Shown here piece after piece: positions 20,518 to 29,676 of a DNA stretch of 64,000 nucleotides (the first letter of the stretch is position 1; each line of letters opens with the position of its first letter). Source of the stretch: DDH964 sp963806685 (GTDB lineage Bacteria > Desulfobacterota > Desulfuromonadia > Desulfuromonadales > DDH964); assembly GCA_963806685.1 (NCBI GenBank), contig CAWDZB010000012.1, positions 1-64,000 on the forward strand, in the 5' to 3' direction. Made by a program: the position numbers and the translations under genes. Below the pieces are notes generated by a model. That model had not been told where the DNA came from. It ran no database searches and saw nothing but the letters and a program-made list of their open reading frames with translations.

Positions 20518-21048
20518 ATGACTGGTCATTCCAAGCGATTCCCTTTCACCAAACGCACCATAGAGGCCATTCCACCCCACGACCCAGACAGCCCCAGCCG
20601 CGAAGCAGAATATTCCGACGCCGAGTGCATCGGGCTACACCTTCGGGTCAGCAAGAACGGACGTCGCTTCTTCCAGCATAGGTACCGCCACCTCGGACGG
20701 AAGAAGTGCCTCAGCCTCGGGGAGTACCCCCACGTTTCCATCCAGGACGCCCGGCAGAGGGTCAGCGAGCACAAGGCCCTCCTGGCCAGGGACATCGATC
20801 CCGGCGACGAGAGAGCCCAGAAGAGGAACGACATCACCTTCTCCGCCTTCGCCAAGGACTTCTACATCCCCCACGCCAAGATGCACAAGAAGACCTGGCA
20901 GGAGGACGTCTGGAAGATCCAGCGGCAACTGGAACCTGCCTTCGGGAAGCACATGCTGTCATCCATCACTCCCCGCGACATATCGACCTTCCACAACAAG
21001 GAGAAGCAGAGGACATCGGCCACCACGGCCAATCACCACATGACGCTG
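20397..21048 (+). repeat. Long direct repeat, copy 1 (integrase leader and 5' half)
   Basis: From CCCTCAAGACCGG to ATGACGCTG this sequence is nearly the same as 44838-45488. It covers the leader, the ribosome site and the first 177 codons of the integrase. Differences are scattered and almost all silent in the coding part. Confidence 0.9.
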
Positions 21049-21717
21049 ATCAAGAGGATGTTCAATCTGGCTGTGAAGTGGGGATTGCTGGAGAAGAGCC
21101 CTGCGGCGGGATTGGACAAGTTCAAGGAGCCGCCCCACAGGGAACGCTACTTGACCAAGGAGGAACTACCCAAGTTCCTCAGGGCTCTAGAATACAGGAG
21201 GACAGATTATCGGTGGCGGCCATCAAGCTGCTCCTGTTCACCGGGGGCAGAAGGAACGAGATCCTGTCCCTTCAATGGCGCAGGTGAAATTGGACGAGAA
21301 GCGCCTCTTCCTGCCGGACACCAAGAATGGCCGTTCCCGATCGATCATCCTGAACGACAAGGCGGCGGCAATTCTCAGCGAACTGGAGGCTCAGAAGGAC
21401 CTTCACCCCCGGACCCAGGACAGTGCCTATCTATTCCCCTCCCGAAAGGCTCAAGAAAGCCCCACATGTACGACCTGAGGAACCCCTTCGAGAAGACCTG
21501 CGAGGCGGCCGGAATAGAGGGCCTGAGGATTCACGACCTGAGGCATTCCTTCGCCACCCTGGCCATCCAAGGGGGAGCTAGCCTGTACGATGTCCAGAAG
21601 CTGCTCGGTCACAGCGACATCAGCATGACCCAGCGTTACGCCCACATGGTTGACGAGAGCCTGCAGAGGGCCACGGACAATATGGCAGGGGTGATTGATC
21701 GGGCGATCGGCGGATAG
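20518..21717 (+). pseudogene. Tyrosine recombinase/integrase with three compensating frame changes
   Basis: The frame stays open for 399 codons, but the middle does not read as integrase. The N-terminal DUF4102-like arm-binding domain and SAM-like core-binding domain (about 1-225) are normal. Then the proper sequence moves to the second frame (LSVAAIKLLLFTGGRRNEIL, catalytic Arg), then to the third (KLDEKRLFLPDTKNGRSRS), and returns for HDLRHSFATLA, LLGHSDISMTQRYAH (His, Arg, His, Tyr). The changes fall near 21205, 21285 and 21465 and sum to a multiple of three. As read in one frame the first catalytic Arg is lost. The start has AAGGAGG 7 bases upstream. The gene lies 516 bases from attL, as in tRNA-targeting islands. 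Confidence 0.85.
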
Positions 21718-21790
21718 AATCCCCCTCCATGGCCATCCACAACACGGCTCACCCTTCGGGGTGGGCCTTTTTCATTTTCAGGAGGCAACC

Positions 21791-22184
21791 ATGATCCGCA
21801 TCTACTCCATCAAGCAGGCCCTCTCCTTGAGGGGCAACAATCCCGGAGCTGGCCATCATACGGTCCATCCAGTTCCAGGGGGACGGCTACTGTCCCATCG
21901 ACCACGGCCACATCATCGTCCTGGAGCAAGGGGACACCCTACGGGGCATCGAAGAGATCGGGGGTCTTCACGACGAGGAAGGGATTCCGACCTACGAGTA
22001 TGCCGAGGCCTTCATGGAGAACGGCCATGCGGTCTTCGAGGTGGTCTTCCAGATCGACAATTCCCGGACCATAGCCCTGATCGTCCCCGAAGAACCTTGG
22101 CTGGACGCCTCCCTGCTGCAAACCCTCAGGGAAATCTCCGGAGCACCGCAAATGCTTCCCACCCTGGAAAGGAGGGCACCATGA
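21791..22184 (+). pseudogene. Small island gene with one frame change, hypothetical
   Basis: It starts at ATG 21791 with AGGAGG upstream and reads MIRIYSIKQALSLRGN. Near 21842 the coding signal moves to another frame: ELAIIRSIQFQGDGYCPIDHGH, in two stretches, then GIEEIGGLHDEEGIPTYEYAEAFMENG and EVVFQIDNSRTIALIVPEEPW, ending at TGA 22182-22184. The stop overlaps the next ATG. I do not recognise the family. Confidence 0.5.
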
Positions 22185-22438
22185 AGTTCTTCGATGCTGG
22201 GGATGGCCTGGAGGGCTACGTCATTCTGGTGGAAAAGGAGGACCTACAGAAGGACCTCGATCTGCCTGAACTGAAAGGCCCTTGGGAAAACATCAACTGG
22301 GAGGGTGTTTTCAAGAAGGACGGCCTTTACCACGCCATCTACCTGACCAACAACGAATTCGCCCTGGAATTCCTCATCCCGGATGCCGATTGGCTCCACG
22401 CCGATATTCGGAAGAATCTGGAGGCTGCGCTGACCTGA
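22181..22438 (+). CDS. Small hypothetical protein (85 residues)
   Basis: ATG 22181 overlaps the stop of the preceding small gene and has GGAAAGGAGGG a few bases upstream. The product is acidic (MKFFDAGDGLEGYVILVEK, KGPWENINWEGVFKKDGLYH, EFLIPDADWLHADIRKNLE) and soluble. No family is recognised. It belongs to a run of small plus-strand island genes with good ribosome sites. Confidence 0.6.
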   Translation: MKFFDAGDGLEGYVILVEKEDLQKDLDLPELKGPWENINWEGVFKKDGLYHAIYLTNNEFALEFLIPDADWLHADIRKNLEAALT

Positions 22439-22464
22439 GTAACTTATATGAAAGGAGAATAGCA

Positions 22465-22946
22465 ATGCCCTTCGAAGTCATCGACAGAGAAATCATCGAC
22501 ACTGACATTCACATCCTCAAGGAAGCGACCTGCCCTTCCCTTTCCGGGAAATCGATCCTGACCTACCACATCGGCCGCACCCCCGAATCCGAAATCCTTT
22601 TCCGGATCGACGCCAACAGCGGCACCGGGAAATTCAACCGCCAGTGGATCCCCTTATCCTTGCCATCCTGACCAGCTGATCGACTCCTCCGAAGAGCCGT
22701 TCACATGGGCGGTCACTGTCTCCTCTCTTCAAGAAGCAATCGGTCAATTCTTCCGGCTTTCTTCTGGCTGCCCTGATAAACGAAGGGCTGGTGGCTGAAT
22801 TCGAGGGGGAATACAGAAGTGTCGCCCCCGAGACATTCATGGCCGGGATAAGGGGGCTTGTCGCCCCGACACCGACCAGGAAGAAGTCCAAGAAGGCCCT
22901 CCCTTGCGGAGCAACCTCACCCGACTGCCAAGGAGGAGCCCTGTGA
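22465..22946 (+). pseudogene. Hypothetical island gene, broken by frame changes
   Basis: AAAGGAG precedes ATG 22465. The first frame gives 68 codons (MPFEVIDREIIDTDIHILKE, GRTPESEILFRIDANSGTG) and stops at 22671. Coding-like sequence continues in other frames: LIDSSEEPFTWAV, then NSSGFLLAALINEGLVAEFE, GEYRSVAPETFMAGIRGLV and a basic tail, ending at TGA 22944-22946, which overlaps the next ATG. At least two single-base changes are needed. The family is unknown. Confidence 0.45.
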
Positions 22947-23116
22947 TGCTGTCCTTCATCGCCACGGTAGTCGTTATAGTCCTTTGCCTACGTTCGCAAT
23001 CCCCGGTGCTGATCGGGCTCATGGTCCTTACCCTGCTATTCCAATTCTTCCCATACGTGGTCATCGGGGCAGCCCTCTTGGCGGCGTTCACCGTCGCCTA
23101 CTTCGAGAAGCATTGA
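22946..23116 (+). CDS. Small membrane protein (56 residues)
   Basis: ATG 22946 overlaps the previous stop and has AAGGAGG 9 bases upstream. The peptide is almost wholly hydrophobic: one helix at about 2-14 and one or two at about 20-48 (LIGLMVLTLLFQFFPYVVIG), ending TVAYFEKH. In small phage-related elements such genes can be holin-like, but nothing here proves this. Confidence 0.5.
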   Translation: MLSFIATVVVIVLCLRSQSPVLIGLMVLTLLFQFFPYVVIGAALLAAFTVAYFEKH

Positions 23117-23198
23117 TGCTGGGATGCCGGTGACCGCCCATGGCGGATTTCCGGACTTTTAAAAAAGTGTAATGGGGGGGGGGAGGAGGTGGGAGCAG

Positions 23199-23567
23199 TT
23201 ACCCCGGAAACACGAAAAATTCAGAGGCACCCTGCCGTCGCAGGATCTGCAGGGGCACACCCAATTCCGATTCTACCCAAATCTGCCCCCCCCTGCCCCC
23301 ACCTCGCTGCAACTCCATAAAGTTCATCGAAACTCTCCTTAGCGTCCAGGGGGAGGCAGGTGGTTGGGAAAGCGGCGGGTCCGCGTTAAAGCCAGCAGAA
23401 CCTGCCTTTGTGGACTCGGATACCCGGCACATGACACCCCCAATAGGTTGGTATTCAGAAAGATCCCCGTCGAACCATTTTCCAGTCGAAACATTCCTCT
23501 GTTCTTCTCTCCCTCCCCCTTGCGGCACTGGTAGTTTTTGGCATTCAAGGGGAAGGGAGGTACTCAT
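23199..23567 (-). pseudogene. Possible decayed minus-strand gene downstream of the VapE-like gene
   Basis: One minus-strand frame is open for 122 codons, but coding-like sequence seems to switch frame (CQYRCRKGEGEKNRGMFRLE-type stretch, later AKESFDELYGVAARWGQGG in another frame). A C/G-tract run at 23284-23305 could cause or hide indels. The rest of 23117-23687 shows no supported gene. Weak call. Confidence 0.22.
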
Positions 23568-23687
23568 ACCTTAGTTTCATTATCATCTATATTTCTCACC
23601 GTTAGCTCTTCGATGGTATCAGTCTCGTTTCAATTGTCTTAGTTGCCCCCCATTGATTTTCCAAAAAGGGAAGGTAATGGCATCTCG

Positions 23688-25028
23688 TCAATAAATTTCG
23701 TCTTCAACGCTTATGATATCTGGCTGTTTCGCGAAGGGAATCCGCCATTTTTGGTATCCCTTGATCTTCTTTGGCTCTCCAAGGTATTGCCGCAAAAGAT
23801 TTCCACATTCCTTGGCCTGGGGGTTACTCACACTCCTATACCCTACCTTTTGTAAAAGTTCTGTTGGTGTCATGGCCGGCAGGCCATCCTCGTCCTTCCG
23901 ACTCAGATCGAGGAGAGGCAGGACCCGTTCCTCAACAACACTGATGTTACGATGATTCCTGTTCAACGTTTCCAGACCTTCCTCCTCAGCCTGAGTCAAC
24001 CACCACTGCTCGCCCTTTTTATACTCAAGGAGGATTTGCGCCCAAACCTGCTGCATGTCCAGACCATGCTGGTATTTGATCCTGACCACCGGAATAACCC
24101 ACCACCGGGTGTTCCCGGTATTATCTACCAGGAACCGGTCATCGTTGACGGTAGCGCAGAATACTGTCTTCCGGGGAAAGTTTGAGGCCGCTCTGCCATA
24201 TGGCACCCTGATCTTGTCGTAATCGCTGGTGATGAACCCTTTCAGACGAGCGACATCTCGGCGGAAGCTGCTTTCGAGTTCCCCGATTTCCACAATCCAG
24301 TGCGTTGCGGCAGCAATCTTGGAGTCCTTGTCTCCCGCGTCCATGTGGTGGTCGAGCTTCAGCACGCTTTCCCGCAAGGTCGCACCTGGGACCAATGCTG
24401 CTATCCAGGAGGTCTTGCCGATTGACTGCGGACCTTGCAGGGTCAGAACGCCCCGCGACTTGAACCCTTGGGGCAAGAACACCGCCGCCACAGCACTGAT
24501 CATCCAGCGGAGTATCAGGCGTTCCTTCAAAGGCTTCGGGAAATCGTCGCATTCCGTTAATGTGTCATAAAAATCCGCGAGCCGGTCAACACCATCCCAT
24601 TCCTTGCTTTCGATCCAGATCGCGACCGGGTTGAATTGATCTCGGTCGGCTACCGCAGCTACAACACTTTCAACGTCGTTGACCGAAATATCATTGAGCC
24701 TGAGAAGGCTCTTGATATGAGCCATGGCCACAGCCTCCGCATTGTCAGGAGTAGCAACCAGCCCTGGCACATGCAAAACAGGTGTTTTCTTGATTACGTT
24801 GTAAGAGGCCTTTATCCCGTAGCTTTTCAGGAGATAGAGAACATTGGGGATGGTTGCAGGTATTCGATTGCTTCCCCTTGTGGGTGGATTCGGAAATGAT
24901 TCCGGTGATAATGCCTCGGCTTGGTCCAAGTGAAAATCTGGAGTTCCTGCATTTGCAAGGTCCGTTGATTGAGACTCAATGGTGGCAGGAGGTGAATCGG
25001 CCTCATTGATTACTGCTGTATTCCCCAA
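23688..25028 (-). CDS. VapE-like replication ATPase (virulence-associated E family)
   Basis: The 446-residue protein has a VapE/DUF5906-type P-loop ATPase core: Walker A GPQSIGKTSW (about 218), Walker B WIVEIGEL (about 267), KGFITSDYDKIRVPYGRAA and the sensor stretch FCATVNDDRFLVDNTGNTRWW. Proteins of this kind act in replication of prophages and phage satellites. The chosen start is TTG 25028 with AAGGAAGG upstream. The frame stays open a further 23 codons upstream without a start, so a frame change joining it to the 36-codon frame ahead is possible. It is transcribed towards the integrase. Confidence 0.8.
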   Translation of the reverse strand: MGNTAVINEADSPPATIESQSTDLANAGTPDFHLDQAEALSPESFPNPPTRGSNRIPATIPNVLYLLKSYGIKASYNVIKKTPVLHVPGLVATPDNAEAVAMAHIKSLLRLNDISVNDVESVVAAVADRDQFNPVAIWIESKEWDGVDRLADFYDTLTECDDFPKPLKERLILRWMISAVAAVFLPQGFKSRGVLTLQGPQSIGKTSWIAALVPGATLRESVLKLDHHMDAGDKDSKIAAATHWIVEIGELESSFRRDVARLKGFITSDYDKIRVPYGRAASNFPRKTVFCATVNDDRFLVDNTGNTRWWVIPVVRIKYQHGLDMQQVWAQILLEYKKGEQWWLTQAEEEGLETLNRNHRNISVVEERVLPLLDLSRKDEDGLPAMTPTELLQKVGYRSVSNPQAKECGNLLRQYLGEPKKIKGYQKWRIPFAKQPDIISVEDEIY

Positions 25029-25039
25029 TTCAGCCTTCC

Positions 25040-25150
25040 TTATTGATTCGGAATCGCCACCTCGCTCTTTTGGCGTTTCTTCCTCAGTGGCTTGGTGGCC
25101 TGGCCGACCTCAGACTGACCCCACAGGTCATCTTTTGAATTTTCATTCAT
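25040..25150 (-). CDS. Short leader frame ahead of the VapE-like gene (36 residues)
   Basis: AAAAGGAG lies 6 bases before this minus-strand ATG, a better site than that of the VapE-like gene. The peptide begins MNENSKDDLWGQSEVGQATK and ends in a basic tail. It may be a real small protein, a translational leader, or the true N terminus of the ATPase separated by one lost or gained base near 25085. Confidence 0.4.
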   Translation of the reverse strand: MNENSKDDLWGQSEVGQATKPLRKKRQKSEVAIPNQ

Positions 25151-25375
25151 GCTTGGTTCTCCTTTTAATTATTTAGTTGTCAAAGAACGCGAAAGCCGGT
25201 GCGCCTACCAGTGCCGGAGACCAAATACACAGCCAACTCCGGTTCCCCGACTGCGCGGCAGATCATACCAAAACAGGCTCGGGCGTCAATCAGCAATTTT
25301 CTTTTAATTTCAATAGTTTATGCGCACTTAAAATAGGGCCCATCTCCGGACCAAGAGTTATGCGGCATTGTCCTC

Positions 25376-25555
25376 GAATAATTTCCAAGAACCGAGTCAA
25401 AATGCTTCAACTCAGGGAAGAATAATTTCCCCGAACCAAGGCACGATAAATTTGGCGTAGGAGGGCAAGAAAAGGCCGAAGGTGAGGGTTGGGCATGGGA
25501 TAATGGCCCTCACCGCGATTTACGGATAAATATTATTTTTTTTTAATTTTTCCAG
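25376..25555. other. Candidate replication origin: iteron-like repeats and AT-rich tract
   Basis: A 23-base motif GAATAATTTCC-NN-GAACC-N-AG is present at 25376-25398 and 25420-25442, 44 bases apart. A related GGACCAAGAG lies at 25348-25357. An almost pure A/T tract (25525-25554) follows. The position directly upstream of the VapE-like replication gene fits an origin. This is inference from arrangement only. Confidence 0.4.
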
Positions 25556-26228
25556 AGAAGGCCAGGGATATCGACGAATCGGGATCACGCATGGCGTTTA
25601 GTCGGAAATTCCCCCCTGTTTGCCCCCACCTGCCCCCCCCTGGATTGCAAGCCTGTGCGACGCCGCCCTGCCCGAGCAGAACCCTCCCGGTCGGAGCCGA
25701 GGCTCCCCCAACTGGTGGCCATACCGCCCCCCTCCGGGACAAACGGCCGAACCCCCTGGCCACCCCCATGCCGGGGCCGGGGCGCTCCCCTATGGGCCCG
25801 CCTGGAGGTACGCTCCCGTGGGTCGTCGGTCGGCGGATGGCGTTTTGGTGCCCCAGGTGCAGCCCGCCCGACGTTCTTCGAAACGCTTGTTTTTCGAAGG
25901 CTTTCGGAAAAAAGTGGCCAATTTTCCAGGGGGAGAGACGCAAAAGGGGAAGTTGGGCAGAGGGGGTGCATCTACGGACCTGAATGGCCCTTCTGGATCC
26001 TGGCGTGAGGCACCCATCGGAAACCCGTCCCTAGAGTCGGAGCATTTTCTCTTGGTCCGGTGGATACCATTGTGTTAAATTTTCTTAGTTTTTTGGCTTG
26101 GCTTTCTGGAGGGGTTGCCTTGGCTAATCAGAATACACTGGCGAAAAGGGACCGCTGTTGTCGGCAATAAGCTGACCGGCGGTTTTTTTGGGGGGATTAT
26201 TTGTCAAATACTCTAGTCAGGAGAAAAT
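25556..26228. other. GC-rich then AT-rich stretch without a supported gene
   Basis: From 25600 to 25990 several frames are open on both strands, but they are Pro/Arg/Gly-rich composition effects. None has both a ribosome site and family likeness. A C-tract cluster (25608-25640) could form G-quadruplexes on the minus strand. From 26050 the base composition drops sharply to AT-rich, marking the cargo-gene block. A weak hairpin with a T run lies near 26165-26195. Confidence 0.5.
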
Positions 26229-26903
26229 ATGTCTTTAAAAAACCTTATTCTAAGTATTTTTTTGCCAATAGCGTTGGTCGGATGTGCAAACGCTCCGAGA
26301 AATTATATTCCTGAGACGGCAGAAAATAATTACCCTCCGATCGGTCAAGTAGTTTCTGCCGAGGTCGGTGAGGAAATGCTTGTTCAAGGGGTTCTATTAA
26401 AAACAAAGACCTTAAATGTCCTTGAATCTGGGCATATTTGGGCATACACCATAACACCTGGAATTTTTGAAAAAATTGGGGAAGATAGTAATTACGAATA
26501 TTTTTCTCCCAGAATTGATCCAAATTCAGGCACTATCAGGCCGATATCTGGACAACCAGACTTCTCTGCCAGTATTAGACTTGCCAGAGCAACAGGCGAA
26601 ACTTGTATATTAAGGCCTACCGATGCAACTGTGTGTGGAAATATCCATTTTGAGATATCTACCATAACCAGGTCTAACCCAAAAAATTTTCAACAAACAT
26701 TACTATACAGCGGAAAAACTGGTGACATAATAACTTTATCTTATCGTGAGTATGCAAATGAAATGGCCAGGCCTTCTTTCTTTAATGATGTTAAATACGA
26801 CTTAAAGGAATCAAAAATTGTAGGATACCGTGGATCTAGAATTGAAATAATCAATGCTGACAATACGAAGATAACATACAAAGTTCTCCATGGTTTTAGG
26901 TAG
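26229..26903 (+). CDS. AT-rich cargo lipoprotein, hypothetical (224 residues)
   Basis: A hydrophobic signal ends in the lipobox ALVGC (Cys about 19), so the protein should be lipidated and exported. The mature part is rich in Asn, Thr and Ile, with no motif I recognise; two cysteines (CILRPTDATVC) could form a disulfide. CAGGAGAAAAT lies before the ATG. Base composition is far more AT-rich than the core. It is the first of a same-strand row of single genes. Confidence 0.65.
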   Translation: MSLKNLILSIFLPIALVGCANAPRNYIPETAENNYPPIGQVVSAEVGEEMLVQGVLLKTKTLNVLESGHIWAYTITPGIFEKIGEDSNYEYFSPRIDPNSGTIRPISGQPDFSASIRLARATGETCILRPTDATVCGNIHFEISTITRSNPKNFQQTLLYSGKTGDIITLSYREYANEMARPSFFNDVKYDLKESKIVGYRGSRIEIINADNTKITYKVLHGFR

Positions 26904-27087
26904 TAATATACATTGTACCTATGGACACCGGGGAGAAGCTTCGACAACCAAAGACTCTTTCCAACTAGAAACCGGCGTAACAACAAAGGAGGGAACGCGC
27001 CAATCAAAAAGTTGATGCAGAATTCTCCATTTGGGAACAAACTGTATTTTCAATTTTATTAAGTAAATTATCAAAAAGGAGTGCCAA

Positions 27088-27681
27088 ATGAACCACCTTA
27101 AATGTTCTATTTTATTTTTATTTTTATTGCCGATAGTTGGTTGTGCAAGCGTTTCACGCGGCAATACCCAACAAATTCACATTAATGCATATGACTCAAC
27201 TACCAACAATGTTGTTGCAGCAGATTGTATTTTAACGAACGACGAAGGGTTTGTTGGGACAAAAAGCAACAAATCTGTATATGTCGGGAGAGACAAAGAT
27301 CCTCTAAATGTTGAGTGCTACACCGACGACTTGGCAGGAAAATCTGTAATTAATGGAAAAATTAATGGCGGTTTTTTTGCGGTGGATTTTTTCGTAATTG
27401 ACGCTTGCATTATTTCCTGTTGGGTCGATGGACTATCTGGTTCATGGGCTGAGTATCCATCAATGATTGATGTTAAACTAACCCCTAAAGAGCAAAGCAA
27501 TACAATTTCGATTAAAGAAAAAATACCCGAGATAAGTAAAAAAATCAATGAATACAACAAATCCATTGAATTCCTGCAAAGTGAGAATAACGACCAATAT
27601 ATAAAATCTACTCAACAGAAATTAGAATATGCAAAAAACGCACTGGATATAGCCAACAAACAACTTTCCCCAGCTAGGTGA
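27088..27681 (+). CDS. AT-rich cargo lipoprotein, hypothetical (197 residues)
   Basis: The signal peptide ends in the lipobox LPIVGC (Cys about 19), then SVSRGNTQQIHINAYDS, a start seen in small lipoproteins with a beta-sandwich-like domain (VSRGxxQ). A hydrophobic patch lies near 92-112 (GGFFAVDFFVIDACIISC) and the C-terminal 60 residues are a charged helix. AAAAAGGAG lies 6 bases before the ATG. A short hairpin and T-rich run follow the stop. The function is unknown. Confidence 0.65.
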   Translation: MNHLKCSILFLFLLPIVGCASVSRGNTQQIHINAYDSTTNNVVAADCILTNDEGFVGTKSNKSVYVGRDKDPLNVECYTDDLAGKSVINGKINGGFFAVDFFVIDACIISCWVDGLSGSWAEYPSMIDVKLTPKEQSNTISIKEKIPEISKKINEYNKSIEFLQSENNDQYIKSTQQKLEYAKNALDIANKQLSPAR

Positions 27682-27714
27682 GCAGCCTGAGGCTATTTTT
27701 ATTATTCTGTGCTA

Positions 27715-27829
27715 CGTCCAATCGTCTGGGTGCCCTAAGGGGGGTTGAACGGGGAGGTACCGCCTGGTAAGTAAGCGCACCGCTTTAGCTGGAGCGAAGC
27801 GATTCTGCTTCGGGATAATGTGCGGTATA
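27715..27829 (+). repeat. tRNA-Pro-derived repeat R1
   Basis: Aligned with the tRNA-Pro locus: GGGGAGGTACCGCCTGGTA, then GCGCACC, then an inserted CGCTTTAGCTGGAGCGAAGCGATT, then CTGCTTCGGGA. After this it diverges to TAATGTGCGGTAT. The insert makes a new CGAAGC/GCTTCG hairpin with the anticodon region. It lies between two cargo genes. Confidence 0.7.
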
Positions 27830-27866
27830 GAAAAAATTCCTGATGAGCTAACTGGAAGAAATTCGC

Positions 27867-28532
27867 GTGAAGTTACAATTTCTTGGAGACTCAAAAGATT
27901 GCTTCAAGTGGGATTACCATGATTTTCTCACACGGGAAATGGGCTATGAGATTCTCAATGTCGCGTTCATGATGACCCCCGATGAGAAGAACAGCCATGG
28001 GCGAACAGAGGCTGCGAATTTCCCTGCGGGTCGAAAAATTGTCAACTTCTGCCAATTACTTCGAACCACCAAGGACCCAAGGCATGTAGGTGACTTACCG
28101 AAAATTGCATCGTCACAATACGTAGTGAAATTCCACAAGCCTCAAACGTACTTTACCCATCCCACAAGATACCAATATTTCAGTGACGTATCTCATTCTA
28201 AGAAGCAGGTTGTGTTTCTTGATCCCGACAATGGATTTGAGCCAGAGAGGACCGTTTCAGAGAAACACTTAGCCTATCCAGATGTTTTTCGGATTTTAGA
28301 CCAGACCCAAACTGACACCATAATTTCAGTTTTTCACCATTTCAGAAGGATTCAGTTTCACGAGAACTATAAGAGAATTCAGGAACGTCTCAATGGTCTA
28401 CCCTCAACCGCCATCCATTGGAAAAATTTTTTGATGTTTGTAGGTATAAGCAAATCCGAAGAAGTGGTCTACAAAATTAAGGAAGCAGACTTTCTTTACT
28501 CTCAAAATTACGAAAGAGTTTCAGTTCTGTGA
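27867..28532 (+). CDS. Hypothetical cargo protein (221 residues)
   Basis: The start is GTG 27867 with GGAAG 8 bases upstream. Soluble protein with a first motif FLGDSKDCFKWDYHDFL, then VVFLDPDNGFEPER, then TIISVFHHFRRIQFHENYKRI and a C-terminal strand-rich end. The LDPDNG segment resembles an acidic catalytic or metal site in a Rossmann-like fold, but I cannot name the family. It is followed after 6 bases by a small gene, so the two form a pair. Confidence 0.6.
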   Translation: MKLQFLGDSKDCFKWDYHDFLTREMGYEILNVAFMMTPDEKNSHGRTEAANFPAGRKIVNFCQLLRTTKDPRHVGDLPKIASSQYVVKFHKPQTYFTHPTRYQYFSDVSHSKKQVVFLDPDNGFEPERTVSEKHLAYPDVFRILDQTQTDTIISVFHHFRRIQFHENYKRIQERLNGLPSTAIHWKNFLMFVGISKSEEVVYKIKEADFLYSQNYERVSVL

Positions 28533-28538
28533 GGACTA

Positions 28539-28748
28539 ATGACCACTATTAATCCTGAGGCCTTTGACAGAAAGCCCTTGATAGAGGCCATTAAAGCAAC
28601 CAAGAAGGCTCTCGACGATATTCTAAACGAGGCTGAGTGCGGTGATTTAGAAATGGAGACTCTTCAGATAATCGATGGGAATCTAGTGAAATTGAGACAA
28701 CTGATCAATGAGAGGGCTGGTCTATTAGATGTTTTGAGGCCGGTTTGA
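28539..28748 (+). CDS. Small helical hypothetical protein (69 residues)
   Basis: Begins MTTINPEAFDRKPLIEAIKA and is predicted helical and acidic throughout (KKALDDILNEAECGDLEME). It starts 6 bases after the larger upstream gene; a GTGAGGA stretch serves as a weak ribosome site. It may act with the upstream product. The 210 bases after it contain a degraded motif like the tRNA-derived repeats (GGGGAGATTCATCCTGAG near 28880) and an inverted repeat CACTTGGTG/CGCCAAGTG. Confidence 0.5.
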   Translation: MTTINPEAFDRKPLIEAIKATKKALDDILNEAECGDLEMETLQIIDGNLVKLRQLINERAGLLDVLRPV

Positions 28749-28958
28749 TTTGCAAATCCCAGTATTCGACTATTTTCTAAATTTCGAGGGTCTTCGGGCA
28801 GGGCACCTCCTGACCTGTATATAAATCGGACCACTTGGTGCTAGGGTCTATTTGGTTGGGTACGCCAAGTGAGGTCATACGGGGAGATTCATCCTGAGAT
28901 GACTCCGCTTCGGCTAGATGATTAACACTTTTTTATTCCCTTTTGAAAGGATCTATCT

Positions 28959-29669
28959 ATGAAATTTTTAGCAATGGCATTGTTTTCTATTTTTTTAACT
29001 ATTTTAACCGGGTGTGTCAGCCCTGGGAAAACTACCGCAAATTTTATGGAATCTAATGCCTACACAGTAAAAAACGAACAGTATTACGAAATGAAACCAG
29101 AAAAGGCATGGGATATCCTTGTAAGAGAGCTTTCAAAATCTTTTTTTATGATTAACAATATTGACAAGGAATCTAGGATAATAAATGTATCGTACAGTTC
29201 AAATGAGCCATGCAAATATGTTGACTGTGGTAGTATGCATATTGATGTTCAAAAAAGTTCTATAAACAAAGCCGGGTTAAGTTCGTATGATTTGCAAATA
29301 TGCGATTCAAATTCGTTCATATCAGAAGGTTCTTCTCCAAACAATTCAGGAATTCCAAGTCCCATTATTTGTCAAAATAGCCGCAGACCAAAACTTGAAG
29401 GAAGAATGAACATATATGTTGCACCAGAAGGCCAAGGAACCCTTGTGACCGTTAATAGTAGGTATGTTTTAGATATAAAACTGCTGTCACAGTGTGATTA
29501 TTATGCTCCAGCAGGAAATTTTGTTACTAGTGGTCATAACCAAGATTCATATCAGTGCTCATTTGATTCGAAAAAACCTGAACTTTGCCAACCAGTAAAG
29601 GGGGAGCCATTTATGTGCTACTCCAAAGGAACCTTGGAAGGTGAGATTTTGTCTTTAATACCTTTATGA
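28959..29669 (+). CDS. AT-rich cargo lipoprotein, hypothetical (236 residues)
   Basis: The signal peptide ends in the lipobox LTGC (Cys about 19). The mature part has EKAWDILVRELSKSFFMINN and ESRIINVSYSSNEPCKYVDCG, then AGLSSYDLQICD and a later VTVNSRYVLDIKLLSQC, a layout seen in bacterial lipoproteins that probably sit in the outer membrane. Six or more cysteines may pair. GAAAGGATC precedes the ATG. The function is unknown. Confidence 0.62.
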   Translation: MKFLAMALFSIFLTILTGCVSPGKTTANFMESNAYTVKNEQYYEMKPEKAWDILVRELSKSFFMINNIDKESRIINVSYSSNEPCKYVDCGSMHIDVQKSSINKAGLSSYDLQICDSNSFISEGSSPNNSGIPSPIICQNSRRPKLEGRMNIYVAPEGQGTLVTVNSRYVLDIKLLSQCDYYAPAGNFVTSGHNQDSYQCSFDSKKPELCQPVKGEPFMCYSKGTLEGEILSLIPL

Positions 29670-29676
29670 GCCACAA

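Noticed and set aside
21791..22438. Single 247-codon gene reading through 21695-22438
   Set aside because: The first part of that frame is Arg/His/Pro-rich noise. Coding likeness is in another frame until 22184, and a good ribosome site supports a new start at 22181.
25585..25983. Overlapping open frames of 117-152 codons on both strands
   Set aside because: Pro/Arg/Gly-rich translations in every frame, no good ribosome site and no motif; explained by a GC-rich, C-tract segment.
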